Assembly: GCF_000661915.1 (NCBI RefSeq)
Contig: NZ_CP007509.1
Location: 3,609,501 to 3,673,500 of the forward strand
DNA from: Stutzerimonas decontaminans
GTDB lineage: Bacteria; Pseudomonadota; Gammaproteobacteria; Pseudomonadales; Pseudomonadaceae
Reading direction: 5' to 3'
DNA: 64,000 nucleotides
Below, one piece after another: positions 54,886 through 62,553 of the stretch (positions are counted from its first letter, which is position 1; the number at the start of each line of letters is the position of its first letter). The position numbers were made by a program, and so were the translations under genes. The notes beneath the pieces were generated by a model, which made no database searches, was not told the DNA's origin, and saw only the letters and a program-made list of their open reading frames with translations.

Positions 54886-56500
54886 GGCCGATTCTGTTGA
54901 AAAAGTAGCGACCTCCCCATGCCGTTGGCAAAATTGCTTTGTCAGCGGGCGTGGAGGCGAACAGCATGATGGGACAGTTACCGGGAGGACAGCAGCGCCT
55001 GTTCTACTCGTTCAATCTCGAAGATCACGTCCCGGCCCAACATCTCCTGCGCAGCATCGACCAGTGCCTGGATCTCAGTGATCTGCGCGCCTATCTGGCG
55101 GATTTCTATAGCCCCATCGGGCGTCCCTCGATTGACCCGGAATTGATGGTGCGCATGCTGGTCGTCGGCTACTGCTATGGCATTCGTTCCGAGCGGCGAT
55201 TGTGCGAAGAGGTGCACCTGAACCTGGCCTATCGCTGGTTCTGCCGGCTGGGTCTGGAAGACGAAGTACCTAATCACTCGACCTTCTCGAAGAATCGCCA
55301 TGGCCGTTTCCGTGACAGCGATCTGTTCCGCTGGTTGTTCAATGAAGTGCTGCGGCGCTGCATGGCAGCCGGCCTAGTCAAGGGCGAAGGTTTCGCCGTC
55401 GACGCCAGCATCATCAAGGCGGATGCCAGCCGGCAACGTGGGGTGGTGGGAGATGAAGTCGATTGGAGCGATCCAAAGCTCAGCAGCCGCGCCGTGCGCG
55501 AGTACCTCGAAGCACTTGATGAAGATGCGTTGGCTGAGGCTCTTCCCAAGAAGATTTCGCTCACCGATCCTCAGTCCCGTTGGACAGCAGCACCAGGCGG
55601 CCCGGCCTTCTTTGCCTACTCCACAAATTACCTGATCGACACTGAGCACGGTGTGATCATGGATGTGGAAGCGACCCCGGCGCACCGTACCACCGAAGTC
55701 GACTCGACCAGGACGATGGTCGAGCGTGTCGAAGCGCAGTTCGACCTCACACCGGAACGCCTCATCGGCGACACCGCCTATGGCACTGCCCCGATGCTGG
55801 CCTGGATGGTCGAAGAGAAGGACATCGAGCCGCATGTGCCGGTGTGGGACAAGACTGAGCGCAAGGACGACAGTCTCTCCAGTAACGACTTCCACTGGAA
55901 TCAGGAAGCCAATGAATATCGCTGCCCAACCGGCAAACCGCTACGCAGTGAATGGCGCGCCTTCACCCAGAAAAGATCGCGGGTAACCAAGGCCAACACC
56001 ATCATCTACCGCTCCAGCCAAACCGACTGCGTCACCTGTCCGTTGAAAGCGAAATGCTGCCCCAACACACCGAATCGGAAGATCGTTCGCAGCATCCATG
56101 AGGCTGCCCGCGATGTGGCTCGACGCATCGCCAAGACACCGGAATACCTCGTCTCACGTTGCGAACGGAAGAAGGTGGAGATGCTTTTCGCCCATCTTAA
56201 ACGGATCATGAAACTCGACCGTTTACGACTGCGTGGCCTGACAGGCGCCACTGACGAATTCACCATGGCTGCGATGGTGCAGAACCTGCGCCGCATGGCC
56301 AAGCTTTTGCCTCAAGGGCCACCGCTCACGGGATAGGTACGCCTGTGGCGAGCAGAAACCCTCGAATTAACCCTCAAACCTGAGCAAGGACGCTCAGTGA
56401 AACGCCGAAAGGTAACTTGAAGTGGCTTGCAGCCACTTCGACAGCAGGTACATCCGACCGCCTTGCTGCCGCTAAACCTACTTTTTCAACAGAATCGGCC
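54886..56500 (+). mobile_element. IS1182-family insertion sequence, copy 2
   Basis: Same element as copy 1 but inverted, with ends GATTCTGTTGAAAAAGTAG and flanking GGCC on both sides (54886-54889 and 56497-56500). With copy 1 it brackets 6.9 kb of metal-resistance DNA, forming a composite-transposon-like structure of about 10.1 kb. Confidence 0.9.
54966..56336 (+). CDS. IS1182-family transposase, copy 2
   Basis: 456 residues, identical in sequence to the copy-1 transposase, so the two insertions are recent or kept alike by recombination. Start at ATG 54966; a TTG nine codons upstream is an alternative. It shows the same DDE-type domains and Cys cluster. Confidence 0.95.
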   Translation: MMGQLPGGQQRLFYSFNLEDHVPAQHLLRSIDQCLDLSDLRAYLADFYSPIGRPSIDPELMVRMLVVGYCYGIRSERRLCEEVHLNLAYRWFCRLGLEDEVPNHSTFSKNRHGRFRDSDLFRWLFNEVLRRCMAAGLVKGEGFAVDASIIKADASRQRGVVGDEVDWSDPKLSSRAVREYLEALDEDALAEALPKKISLTDPQSRWTAAPGGPAFFAYSTNYLIDTEHGVIMDVEATPAHRTTEVDSTRTMVERVEAQFDLTPERLIGDTAYGTAPMLAWMVEEKDIEPHVPVWDKTERKDDSLSSNDFHWNQEANEYRCPTGKPLRSEWRAFTQKRSRVTKANTIIYRSSQTDCVTCPLKAKCCPNTPNRKIVRSIHEAARDVARRIAKTPEYLVSRCERKKVEMLFAHLKRIMKLDRLRLRGLTGATDEFTMAAMVQNLRRMAKLLPQGPPLTG

Positions 56501-56703
56501 GATTGCCGCCGGTGACGACTGGCAGCTACCGGGCCAGAGCGGCGTTTCGGTTCACGTGCTTCAGCACGGCGCCGGCTCTTCGAGCAGGCTCGCTGAGCAC
56601 TCTTAAACCCCGCAGCGCTGCTTCACCAATGAATGCCCTCTCTCTGCCGCTCACGAATCAACGCACACACGAATTCCGCGTATGCGTTCTATGGGTACAT
56701 TGA

Positions 56704-57948
56704 TTGAATGGTATCGGATGGATCTCATCCAATCCAGAGCTCTGGGGTGCTTTGCTGTACGTACTGGCTGGCCAGTTTGAGCACGCTGGGGTTCTTGGGG
56801 ACATCGTTGTAAGGTCTGACCAGGCGTCGGTCGCCCATGAGCTTGGCGGCAATCCAGACAGAGCTGTGGCAGCACCGCGTAACACTCTTCAGCGTCAGCT
56901 CCTCGATGGGCTGCGCTACCTGGTGAAGAACGAGCTCAAGTTGAATCAGCCAGACGCTTCCGATGGCTGGATCACGGCCGATGCGATCTGGCTGGTCAGC
57001 AAGACCGTTTCGGATCGGCTGCGTGCTCACCTCCTCAGCCAAGGGATTGAGGGTGTTCCGGACCGCAACTCCACTCTCTTCAATGTCTTTCAGGATAACG
57101 GCCTGATTGTTGCGAATCCTGCTGGCAAAGCTATTTGGGATGCCGAAATCCTGAGCCCTACGGGATGGAAGAACGCATTCACGTTCTTGAGAGTTTCACC
57201 TTCACTCATATGGGCAGCTGGCGAAGACCGCCCGGAGCCTTTTGGCGGCTCGGTGCAAGTCCTCAACGAAGAAGCAGCCCCTGCCGCAGCTTCCGAAGCG
57301 CAGGAGGAAAAGCCCAGCCTTACTGCCGGGGGCGGCGATGCCGTTGCGGCAGAGCCTCAAGGGGACGAACCCGCAAGTGACCATGGACCGCAACCCGATG
57401 AGGTAGATGATACGGACTACCTTCTGGATCTGATGGATATGCGTGACGCGCCGACCAATTCGGTACCCGCCCCGGCGATGCCGGCGGCGTCCGAGGTCGA
57501 AGCTCAGTCAGACACTGCCGCGACCGCTACCATCGCTGGCCCGATCGGCGACACGCTAGGTCACCTTTTCATGCACTGGCTAAAAGTGGGTGTAGGAACC
57601 CACAAGATCATTATCAATGATGCAAAAGCCAAGGTTCACACCGTCAACGGCACGGCTTTTCTGGTGACTCCTGAAATATTCAGAAGGTATGCCCAAGAGC
57701 ATCCGACCCTCTTCTCAGCGAGGGCTGGCGAAGGACAGCCATGGCTGCAGGTCCAAAAGTCGTTCGAAAAGCTGAAGCTTCACGTTAAGAAGAGCAACGG
57801 ACATAACATCTGGACGTGCGAAGTCTTTGGACCTCGTAAAACGAAAACACTGAAGGGTTATATGCTCAAAAAACCCGGCGACGTATTCACAACTGAGATG
57901 CTGGATAATCCCAATCACAAACTTTGTGAGAGTCAGGATGATCACTAG
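56704..57948 (+). pseudogene. MobH/TraI-type relaxase, N-terminally truncated
   Basis: The 414-codon frame contains the C-terminal half of a MobH-family TraI relaxase. The middle region runs LAGQFEHAGVLGDIVVRSDQ, ASVAHELGGNPDRAVAAPRN, DGWITADAIWLVSKTVSDRL. A Glu/Ala/Pro-rich linker (about 190-280) follows, then the C-terminal domain (LGHLFMHWLKVGVGTHKIII ... PWLQVQKSFEKLKLHVKKSN). The N-terminal HD-like catalytic domain is absent, and the frame opens with TTG straight after a stop and without a ribosome site. The break is within about 250 bases of IS1182-family copy 2, which suggests an IS-linked deletion. The fragment is unlikely to nick DNA. Confidence 0.75.
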
Positions 57949-57988
57949 CTATCATTGGATAGTTGCGCTGAGGTCTGGACTACCCTAA

Positions 57989-58945
57989 TTATGGCGGATT
58001 GACTTTGTTGATGACCGCTTGTGACTGGGCAGCTAGGCCAGCCAAGTAAGCGCCTAGGTCCTGGAAATTGTTTTCCTTGAGAATCCTCGCAACCATGGCA
58101 GAGCGCTTCTCCTTTAGCGGTAAAAAAATTGCGCAACGCTGGTGGTTGTGCGGGCGGGGCAATGTCTTCCAATAATACGTTGCCTTGAAGCGAGCCATAG
58201 CTTCGTTGAACCCCAACCAAGCATCAGGCTCATGCGACAACACGAACATGCCGTATTCACGCCTGAGTTCTGTTATAGCCTGCTCACATAACCCGTAGAT
58301 CTTATAGGTTCCGGTCAGCTCAACCGGCTGTTCAAGCCGCGCCGCGATGTACTTGGCAGCTGCGAAGTGATGCGAACCGCCGGAGTTCATCAGAAAGACG
58401 CGTCCGTCCCAAGCCCAAGTGGCGAAATAATCGTGATCGACGTGGCTGATGATCCGAATTTCATCCCAGGCCAGATTCTTCGCCAGCTTCGCCGGAGATA
58501 TCTCGTCGATCATCTCGGGTGAGTTCCTTACCACCATGTCATCCATGGTGGCGAACTCCTTGAGTTCGGATTTCGACGCGGAGAAGCCATCTACCTGTTG
58601 GATATCGCACCGCCACCGTTGGATCTGCATCTCGCTGCCAACGCGCAATAGTGGGGCGCATTCGATGCTAGTCGAGCCATACCGACCATAGGTGCGGCAG
58701 TGGGTCCATCCATTCAGCTTGTCGCGATATATCCCGCGCTCATAAATAAGAGATCCGAAGTCGTGCCACCTAACAACCGCTCCTGCGCCAATACCTTTTG
58801 CTGTTTCCTGGATGGGCGAATTAAGTTTGACTGGGCTCTTAATCAGCTTCATGAGCGTTGCAGGATACCCACAGTCCTCACGCACTGAGTCCCATAGAAA
58901 TGTTCCTGCTCTGCGCCAGAAAGGGAGGGGCTGATCTATCGACAT
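57989..58945 (-). CDS. Conserved island protein of unknown function (DUF6685-like)
   Basis: The 318-residue protein has no signal peptide or membrane helix. Features seen are an N-terminal MSIDQPLPFWRRAGTFLWDS, a central aromatic/His segment (ISHVDHDYFATWAWDGRVFL, NSGGSHHFAAAKYIAARLEQ) and DAWLGFNEAMARFKATYYWK. It resembles a family common on pseudomonad integrative elements, which I believe is DUF6685; that label is from memory and not certain. The gene is intact, convergent with the relaxase remnant. Function unknown. Confidence 0.7.
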   Translation of the reverse strand: MSIDQPLPFWRRAGTFLWDSVREDCGYPATLMKLIKSPVKLNSPIQETAKGIGAGAVVRWHDFGSLIYERGIYRDKLNGWTHCRTYGRYGSTSIECAPLLRVGSEMQIQRWRCDIQQVDGFSASKSELKEFATMDDMVVRNSPEMIDEISPAKLAKNLAWDEIRIISHVDHDYFATWAWDGRVFLMNSGGSHHFAAAKYIAARLEQPVELTGTYKIYGLCEQAITELRREYGMFVLSHEPDAWLGFNEAMARFKATYYWKTLPRPHNHQRCAIFLPLKEKRSAMVARILKENNFQDLGAYLAGLAAQSQAVINKVNPP

Positions 58946-59095
58946 GCATTCACCATCGTCGGAGGCAGGCGTTCAGTATAAGGATGTACTCAGTAAGCGG
59001 GGTGCCGCGAGAGATAGTCCTAATCATAGATCCCACTCGCCAAGGCGTTGCGGGCCGCAACACCGAGCAGCACAGTGACGAATGAGAGGTGTGTT

Positions 59096-59737
59096 ATGTG
59101 CAGTCGTTACGAAGCCCCTACCCCAGAGCGTCTCCAAGAAGAGTTTGGTGTCGAGTTCGACGCTCAGGAGAAGCTCGAATTGTGGCCAGGTTATGCCGGG
59201 CCGTTCCTGCGCAAGCCTCGCAATGTCGACCCGTACGATGACGCCGTGTTGCCATTTGAAGCTGAGGTGGGAGTGTTTGGGCTCCTGCCCTTCTGGGCCG
59301 ACAAAAAGCTGGCACGGTCCACCTACAACGCCCGTTCTGAGACGGCCTCGGTCAAGCGGTCATTCAGGGAGGCATGGAAGAAGGCACAGCACTGCATCAT
59401 CCCTGCGGTGGCGATCTATGAGCCCGACTGGCGAACAGGCAAGGCTATTCCTACTCGAATTTCCCGTGCCGATGGGCGGCTGCTAGGGATAGCGGGCCTA
59501 TGGGAGGAGAGGAAAACTGCTGCAGGTGATAGGGAGCTGTCGTTCTCAATGCTGACGGTGAATGCCGATGACCATGCGCTGATGCGCAACTTCCATCGCC
59601 CGGGGCATGAGAAGCGCATGGTGGTGGTGCTCCCTCAGGCGCTGTACCAGGACTGGCTGACAGCTCCCGCTGAAATCAGCAGTGAGTTCATGACCCAGTA
59701 TCCAGCCGATAGGCTGGTTGCCTATCCCCAGCTTTGA
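59096..59737 (+). CDS. SRAP-family protein, copy 2
   Basis: A 213-residue SRAP/YedK-type protein. Start at ATG 59096 puts the catalytic Cys at position 2 (MCSRYEAPTPERLQEEFGVE); an upstream start would bury it. Asn in TYNARSET, Glu in VAIYEPDW and His in FHRPGHEKRMVVVL complete the abasic-site crosslinking centre. It differs strongly in sequence from copy 1 at 44.4 kb, so they are not a recent duplication. No LexA box is seen upstream. Confidence 0.92.
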   Translation: MCSRYEAPTPERLQEEFGVEFDAQEKLELWPGYAGPFLRKPRNVDPYDDAVLPFEAEVGVFGLLPFWADKKLARSTYNARSETASVKRSFREAWKKAQHCIIPAVAIYEPDWRTGKAIPTRISRADGRLLGIAGLWEERKTAAGDRELSFSMLTVNADDHALMRNFHRPGHEKRMVVVLPQALYQDWLTAPAEISSEFMTQYPADRLVAYPQL

Positions 59738-59773
59738 GTTGACGCCAAGTACAATAAAACCTCTTGCCCCTTG

Positions 59774-59789
59774 TTGAATCACAGTTCAA
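59774..59789. promoter_or_regulatory. Dyad TTGAAT-N4-GTTCAA, site 1
   Basis: TTGAATCACAGTTCAA lies 52 bases before the small HTH-like gene. It is the first of three related dyads nearby. Confidence 0.65.
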
Positions 59790-59841
59790 TGTTGGCCTGC
59801 TGCCGATAGCTTGGCAGCGCCGCGGCCAGATAGAGATCACT

Positions 59842-60057
59842 ATGACTGGAAAAATTATGTCTGACGGCGAGGCCGATAGGCCGGCACGCATGACTCCTGC
59901 CGAGTTCAAGGCTGCTTATAAGAGCAAAGGTTGGACAGGCAGGCTGCTCGCTGAGCGGTGGAGCTACTCAGTAGCTTGGATCAGCAAAGTGGGTAACGAT
60001 CCCGAGCGTGATCAGATTTGGGATGATGCAGTCCGCGGGTTACCGTCCGTCAAGTAA
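59842..60057 (+). CDS. Small putative helix-turn-helix protein
   Basis: The 71-residue product (start MTGKIMSDGEADRPARMTPA) has a compact helical core, EFKAAYKSKGWTGRLLAERW, followed by SYSVAWISKVGNDPERDQIW. The pattern is like a Cro/XRE-type DNA-binding unit, but no exact family is recognised. A longer frame from 59,764 or a start at 59,857 is possible. It is flanked by three matching dyads, one upstream and two between it and the methyltransferase, so it is a good candidate for the protein that binds them. Confidence 0.6.
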   Translation: MTGKIMSDGEADRPARMTPAEFKAAYKSKGWTGRLLAERWSYSVAWISKVGNDPERDQIWDDAVRGLPSVK

Positions 60058-60074
60058 TTGAACCACAGTTCAAT
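60057..60074. promoter_or_regulatory. Dyad TTGAAC-N4-GTTCAA, site 2
   Basis: ATTGAACCACAGTTCAAT overlaps the stop codon of the small HTH-like gene. Same dyad as sites 1 and 3. Confidence 0.7.
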
Positions 60075-60091
60075 TATTGTGTTGCCATAAG

Positions 60092-60107
60092 TTGAACTGT
60101 AGTTCAA
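60092..60107. promoter_or_regulatory. Dyad TTGAAC-N4-GTTCAA, site 3
   Basis: TTGAACTGTAGTTCAA is a perfect palindrome 37 bases before the methyltransferase start and 35 bases from site 2, centre to centre approximately. Confidence 0.75.
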
Positions 60108-60144
60108 TGTCGCGCATGCAAAAATATCCGTTAGAGGATCTAGC

Positions 60145-60590
60145 ATGTACGACAGCTCCCGCGATTCCAGCTCTGCTCACCTGAAACGCACCCTGTACCA
60201 TTTCCATTTCTGCTGCGGCCTTGGGGGTGGGGCTCGAGGGTTCAATAGAGCGCGCCCCGTTGTCGGGAATGTAGAGGCCCAATGGGAGTGTCTTGGAGGT
60301 GTAGACGTAGACCCAGCTGGGCTCCGTGACTTCGAGCGACTAGCTGGCGTTCCCGGCACCCTGTTAGACCTCTTTACCCGCGAGCAATACACCCGTTTCC
60401 ATGGCCAGCAACCGCCTGCTGGCTGGACCGAGGCGACTGCCGAGGACATACGCCGCGCCGCGCAGAATCTGCGCCCCGACGCCGTATTCATCAGTTCGCC
60501 ATGCAAGGGCGCCAGTGGGCTGCTGTCCGAGGCCACCAGCAAAACGCCCAAGTATCAGGCCCTTAACGAGCGGCATGCCCTTCGGCAATT
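60145..60590 (+). pseudogene. DNA cytosine-5 methyltransferase, 3'-truncated
   Basis: The N-terminal part of a C5-cytosine methyltransferase is present: the SAM-binding motif I HFHFCCGLGGGARGF, and the catalytic loop VFISSPCKGASGLLS, with PCK in place of the usual PCQ. Homology stops after SKTPKYQALNER near 60,580; the frame then runs into unrelated sequence and the reverse strand of the CDF gene. About 150 of perhaps 500-600 codons remain, so it is inactive. The break coincides with the left edge of the second metal module. Confidence 0.78.
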
Positions 60591-60695
60591 TTGCCGTCCA
60601 ATCCAGCCATCAGCTGTTCTATCTCAGCCGTCTCAACGTCACTCACAAGCTACGCGTCTCTGTTTGGAAAATGGGGGTGCTGTCGATCCGGTTGG
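60591..60695. other. Junction segment between methyltransferase remnant and CDF gene
   Basis: A frame here encodes GMPFGNFAVQSSHQLFYLSR and LNVTHKLRVSVWK, which does not continue the methyltransferase and has no recognisable start. It may be a fragment of another gene captured at the insertion edge. Confidence 0.35.
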
Positions 60696-61589
60696 TCAGG
60701 CTTTCAATGCCAGGATTCGGCGCGCACCGTTGAGTACGATGAGGCCAACTACCGTACCAATCACCAAATCTGGATAGGAAGAGCCTGTCCACGCAACCAG
60801 AGCTCCAGCGGCGATAACACCAATATTCGCGATCACATCGTTGGCCGAAAAAATCCAACTCGCTTTCATGTGTGCACCGCCTTCACGATGGCCGTAGATC
60901 AATAAGAGACAGCTGACGTTCGCGACGAGTGCAACTAAGCCAATCCCCATCATCAGCATCGACTCAGGTTCGCTGCCATAGATGAAGCGCCTAACCACCT
61001 CCACGAGTACCCCCAGAGCCAACACGATCTGGATAAAACCCGCCAGGTGCGCAGCGCGAACCTGCAGCTGCGCAGCCCGACCGACCGCAAAGAGAGCCAG
61101 ACCATAGACGGCAGCATCAGCAAACATGTCCAGCGAGTCGGCGATCAGACCCGTCGACTGAGCAATCAAGCCTACGCCCAACTCGATGACAAACATCGTG
61201 GCATTGATACCGAGCAGGATTTTGAGCGAGCCAGCCTCCTTGGAAGCAGTCAGCTCTTCACTGGCGCTATTGGCCGAAGCTGCTTCCTGGCTGGCCGGTT
61301 GAGTACCGAGCAATGTTGCCCCCAAACCAAGTGATTCCAGCTTGGTTGCGATCTGGTCAACCGGACCGTCATGGAAAGCGCGTACCTGTCTGCTGCTCAG
61401 ATCAAAGGACAGCGAATTGAGTTCAGAAAAGCCATTGAGCGCGAGCCGAATCATTCGCTCTTCTGACGGGCAATCCATCTTGGGCACAGAAAAACTGCTG
61501 ACCCAAGTCCCTTCATTCGAAGGCGCGGCTGCCGCTTCAGTGCTTACCGGCTCAGGGCCACAGCCACAGGATTTATCACAAGAAGTCAT
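60696..61589 (-). CDS. HMA-fused cation diffusion facilitator (CzcD/DmeF-like exporter)
   Basis: The 297-residue protein joins a Cys-rich N-terminus (MTSCDKSCGCGPEP) and an HMA-like domain with KMDCPSEERMIRLALNG to a CDF transporter. It has about six helices with the metal-site motif IADSLDMFADAAVYGLAL in helix 2 and SANDVIANIGVIAAGALV in helix 5, where the usual His is replaced by Ser/Asn-type residues. It would export Zn/Cd/Co-type ions from the cytosol. It is divergent from a MerR regulator over a dyad promoter. The MDCP[TS]E motif is shared with CadA of the first module. Confidence 0.9.
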   Translation of the reverse strand: MTSCDKSCGCGPEPVSTEAAAAPSNEGTWVSSFSVPKMDCPSEERMIRLALNGFSELNSLSFDLSSRQVRAFHDGPVDQIATKLESLGLGATLLGTQPASQEAASANSASEELTASKEAGSLKILLGINATMFVIELGVGLIAQSTGLIADSLDMFADAAVYGLALFAVGRAAQLQVRAAHLAGFIQIVLALGVLVEVVRRFIYGSEPESMLMMGIGLVALVANVSCLLLIYGHREGGAHMKASWIFSANDVIANIGVIAAGALVAWTGSSYPDLVIGTVVGLIVLNGARRILALKA

Positions 61590-61622
61590 GACTCGCCTCT
61601 CCTATAGGACTTGATTCTACCG

Positions 61623-61653
61623 ATTAAAAACCATGTAGTGGCTATAGGGTCAA
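61623..61653 (-). promoter_or_regulatory. MerR-type promoter of the CDF gene
   Basis: On the minus strand, TTGACC (61653-61648), 19-base spacer and TTTAAT (61628-61623). The dyad ACCCTATAG-N3-CTACATGGT (61650-61630) matches the sites at 53.6 and 62.15 kb, with a degenerate right arm. Confidence 0.8.
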
Positions 61654-61690
61654 GCCTGGATATACTGGCTTTTTTACCAAGGGACAGACC

Positions 61691-62098
61691 ATGCGCATCG
61701 GTCAACTTGCACAGCGGACAGGAGTGGACACTCAGACGATTCGTTTTTATGAACGTCAGGGACTGCTTCCACCGCCCGAACGCGAGGACAATGGCTATCG
61801 AACCTATAAAGCAGACCATGCGGACAAACTGCTGTTCATTCGCCGATGCCGCTCTTTTGGCATGTCACTGGAAGAAATTGGTGTTTTGCAGAGCTATCAG
61901 GAACAGCCGCAGCAACCCTGCGTTGCGGTCAATGAGCTCCTTGATAGACATATCGCACAGGTAAGGGCTCAGATCGCATCCTTACATGCTCTCGAAAACC
62001 AGCTGGTGACGTTGCGAGGTTGCTGCGATAACGAACGACAAAGTCTGGACTGCGGGATACTTTCGGGCCTGCTGGGGGGCGACAAACCTCTTTCGTAA
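61691..62098 (+). CDS. MerR-family heavy-metal regulator (CadR/PbrR-like)
   Basis: The 135-residue protein starts MRIGQLAQRTGVDTQTIRFY (winged-helix) and has metal-ligand cysteines Cys77, Cys112 (with Cys111) and Cys121, as in CadR/PbrR. It lacks the His-rich tail of the first CadR. It lies between two dyad promoters, one for the CDF gene leftward and one for the DUF3703-lspA-araC unit rightward, and likely controls both. Its metal preference cannot be fixed from sequence. Confidence 0.92.
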   Translation: MRIGQLAQRTGVDTQTIRFYERQGLLPPPEREDNGYRTYKADHADKLLFIRRCRSFGMSLEEIGVLQSYQEQPQQPCVAVNELLDRHIAQVRAQIASLHALENQLVTLRGCCDNERQSLDCGILSGLLGGDKPLS

Positions 62099-62145
62099 TT
62101 CCGACATAAAGTCATTTTTGCGTCGTCTTGAATCGCCCATAGCGC

Positions 62146-62176
62146 TTGACCCTATAGCAGCTATAGGGTGTTCACT
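62146..62176 (+). promoter_or_regulatory. MerR-type promoter of the DUF3703-lspA-araC operon
   Basis: TTGACC (62146-62151), 19-base spacer and TTCACT (62171-62176) enclose a perfect dyad ACCCTATAG-N3-CTATAGGGT (62149-62169). The -35, -10 and spacing equal those of the cadA promoter. Confidence 0.88.
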
Positions 62177-62205
62177 CGGGCATCTACTGCGTAAGTGAGA
62201 TCCAG

Positions 62206-62553
62206 ATGAATACCACCCTCAGCATTGCCATTGATGAGGCCTTCTTCCAGGCTAGGAAAGCACTTAATGCAGAGGCGCCAACCGAGGCTTTCTCCTGGCT
62301 GGAGCGAGCCCACATATTGAGCCAGCGAATGCCTATTCTTCATGCTCAGAGCCATTGGCTGATGCTGAGGGCCGACTGGCAGTTGCGCGACTTTCGAAAG
62401 GTGCTCAGCCAAGTACCGCGAATCATGGCGGCCCTGCTGTTCTCGAAGATCTGGGTGCCGCTCGGAAACAGCGGGCGCGCCAGGGTTAGTGCTTTTGCGC
62501 CGATGCCTATTTCACCGGAGCTGCAGCGACTTCTTCAAGGAGAAATGCAATGA
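62206..62553 (+). CDS. DUF3703 protein, copy 2
   Basis: This 115-residue homologue of the protein at 50,711 shares AFSWLERAHILSQRMPILHA, SHWLMLRADWQLRDFRKV and IMAALLFSKIWVPLGNSGRA. It is the first gene after the MerR-type promoter and overlaps lspA by 4 bases. The two copies differ enough to predate the present island arrangement. Function is unknown; the metal-linked context is the only clue. Confidence 0.88.
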   Translation: MNTTLSIAIDEAFFQARKALNAEAPTEAFSWLERAHILSQRMPILHAQSHWLMLRADWQLRDFRKVLSQVPRIMAALLFSKIWVPLGNSGRARVSAFAPMPISPELQRLLQGEMQ

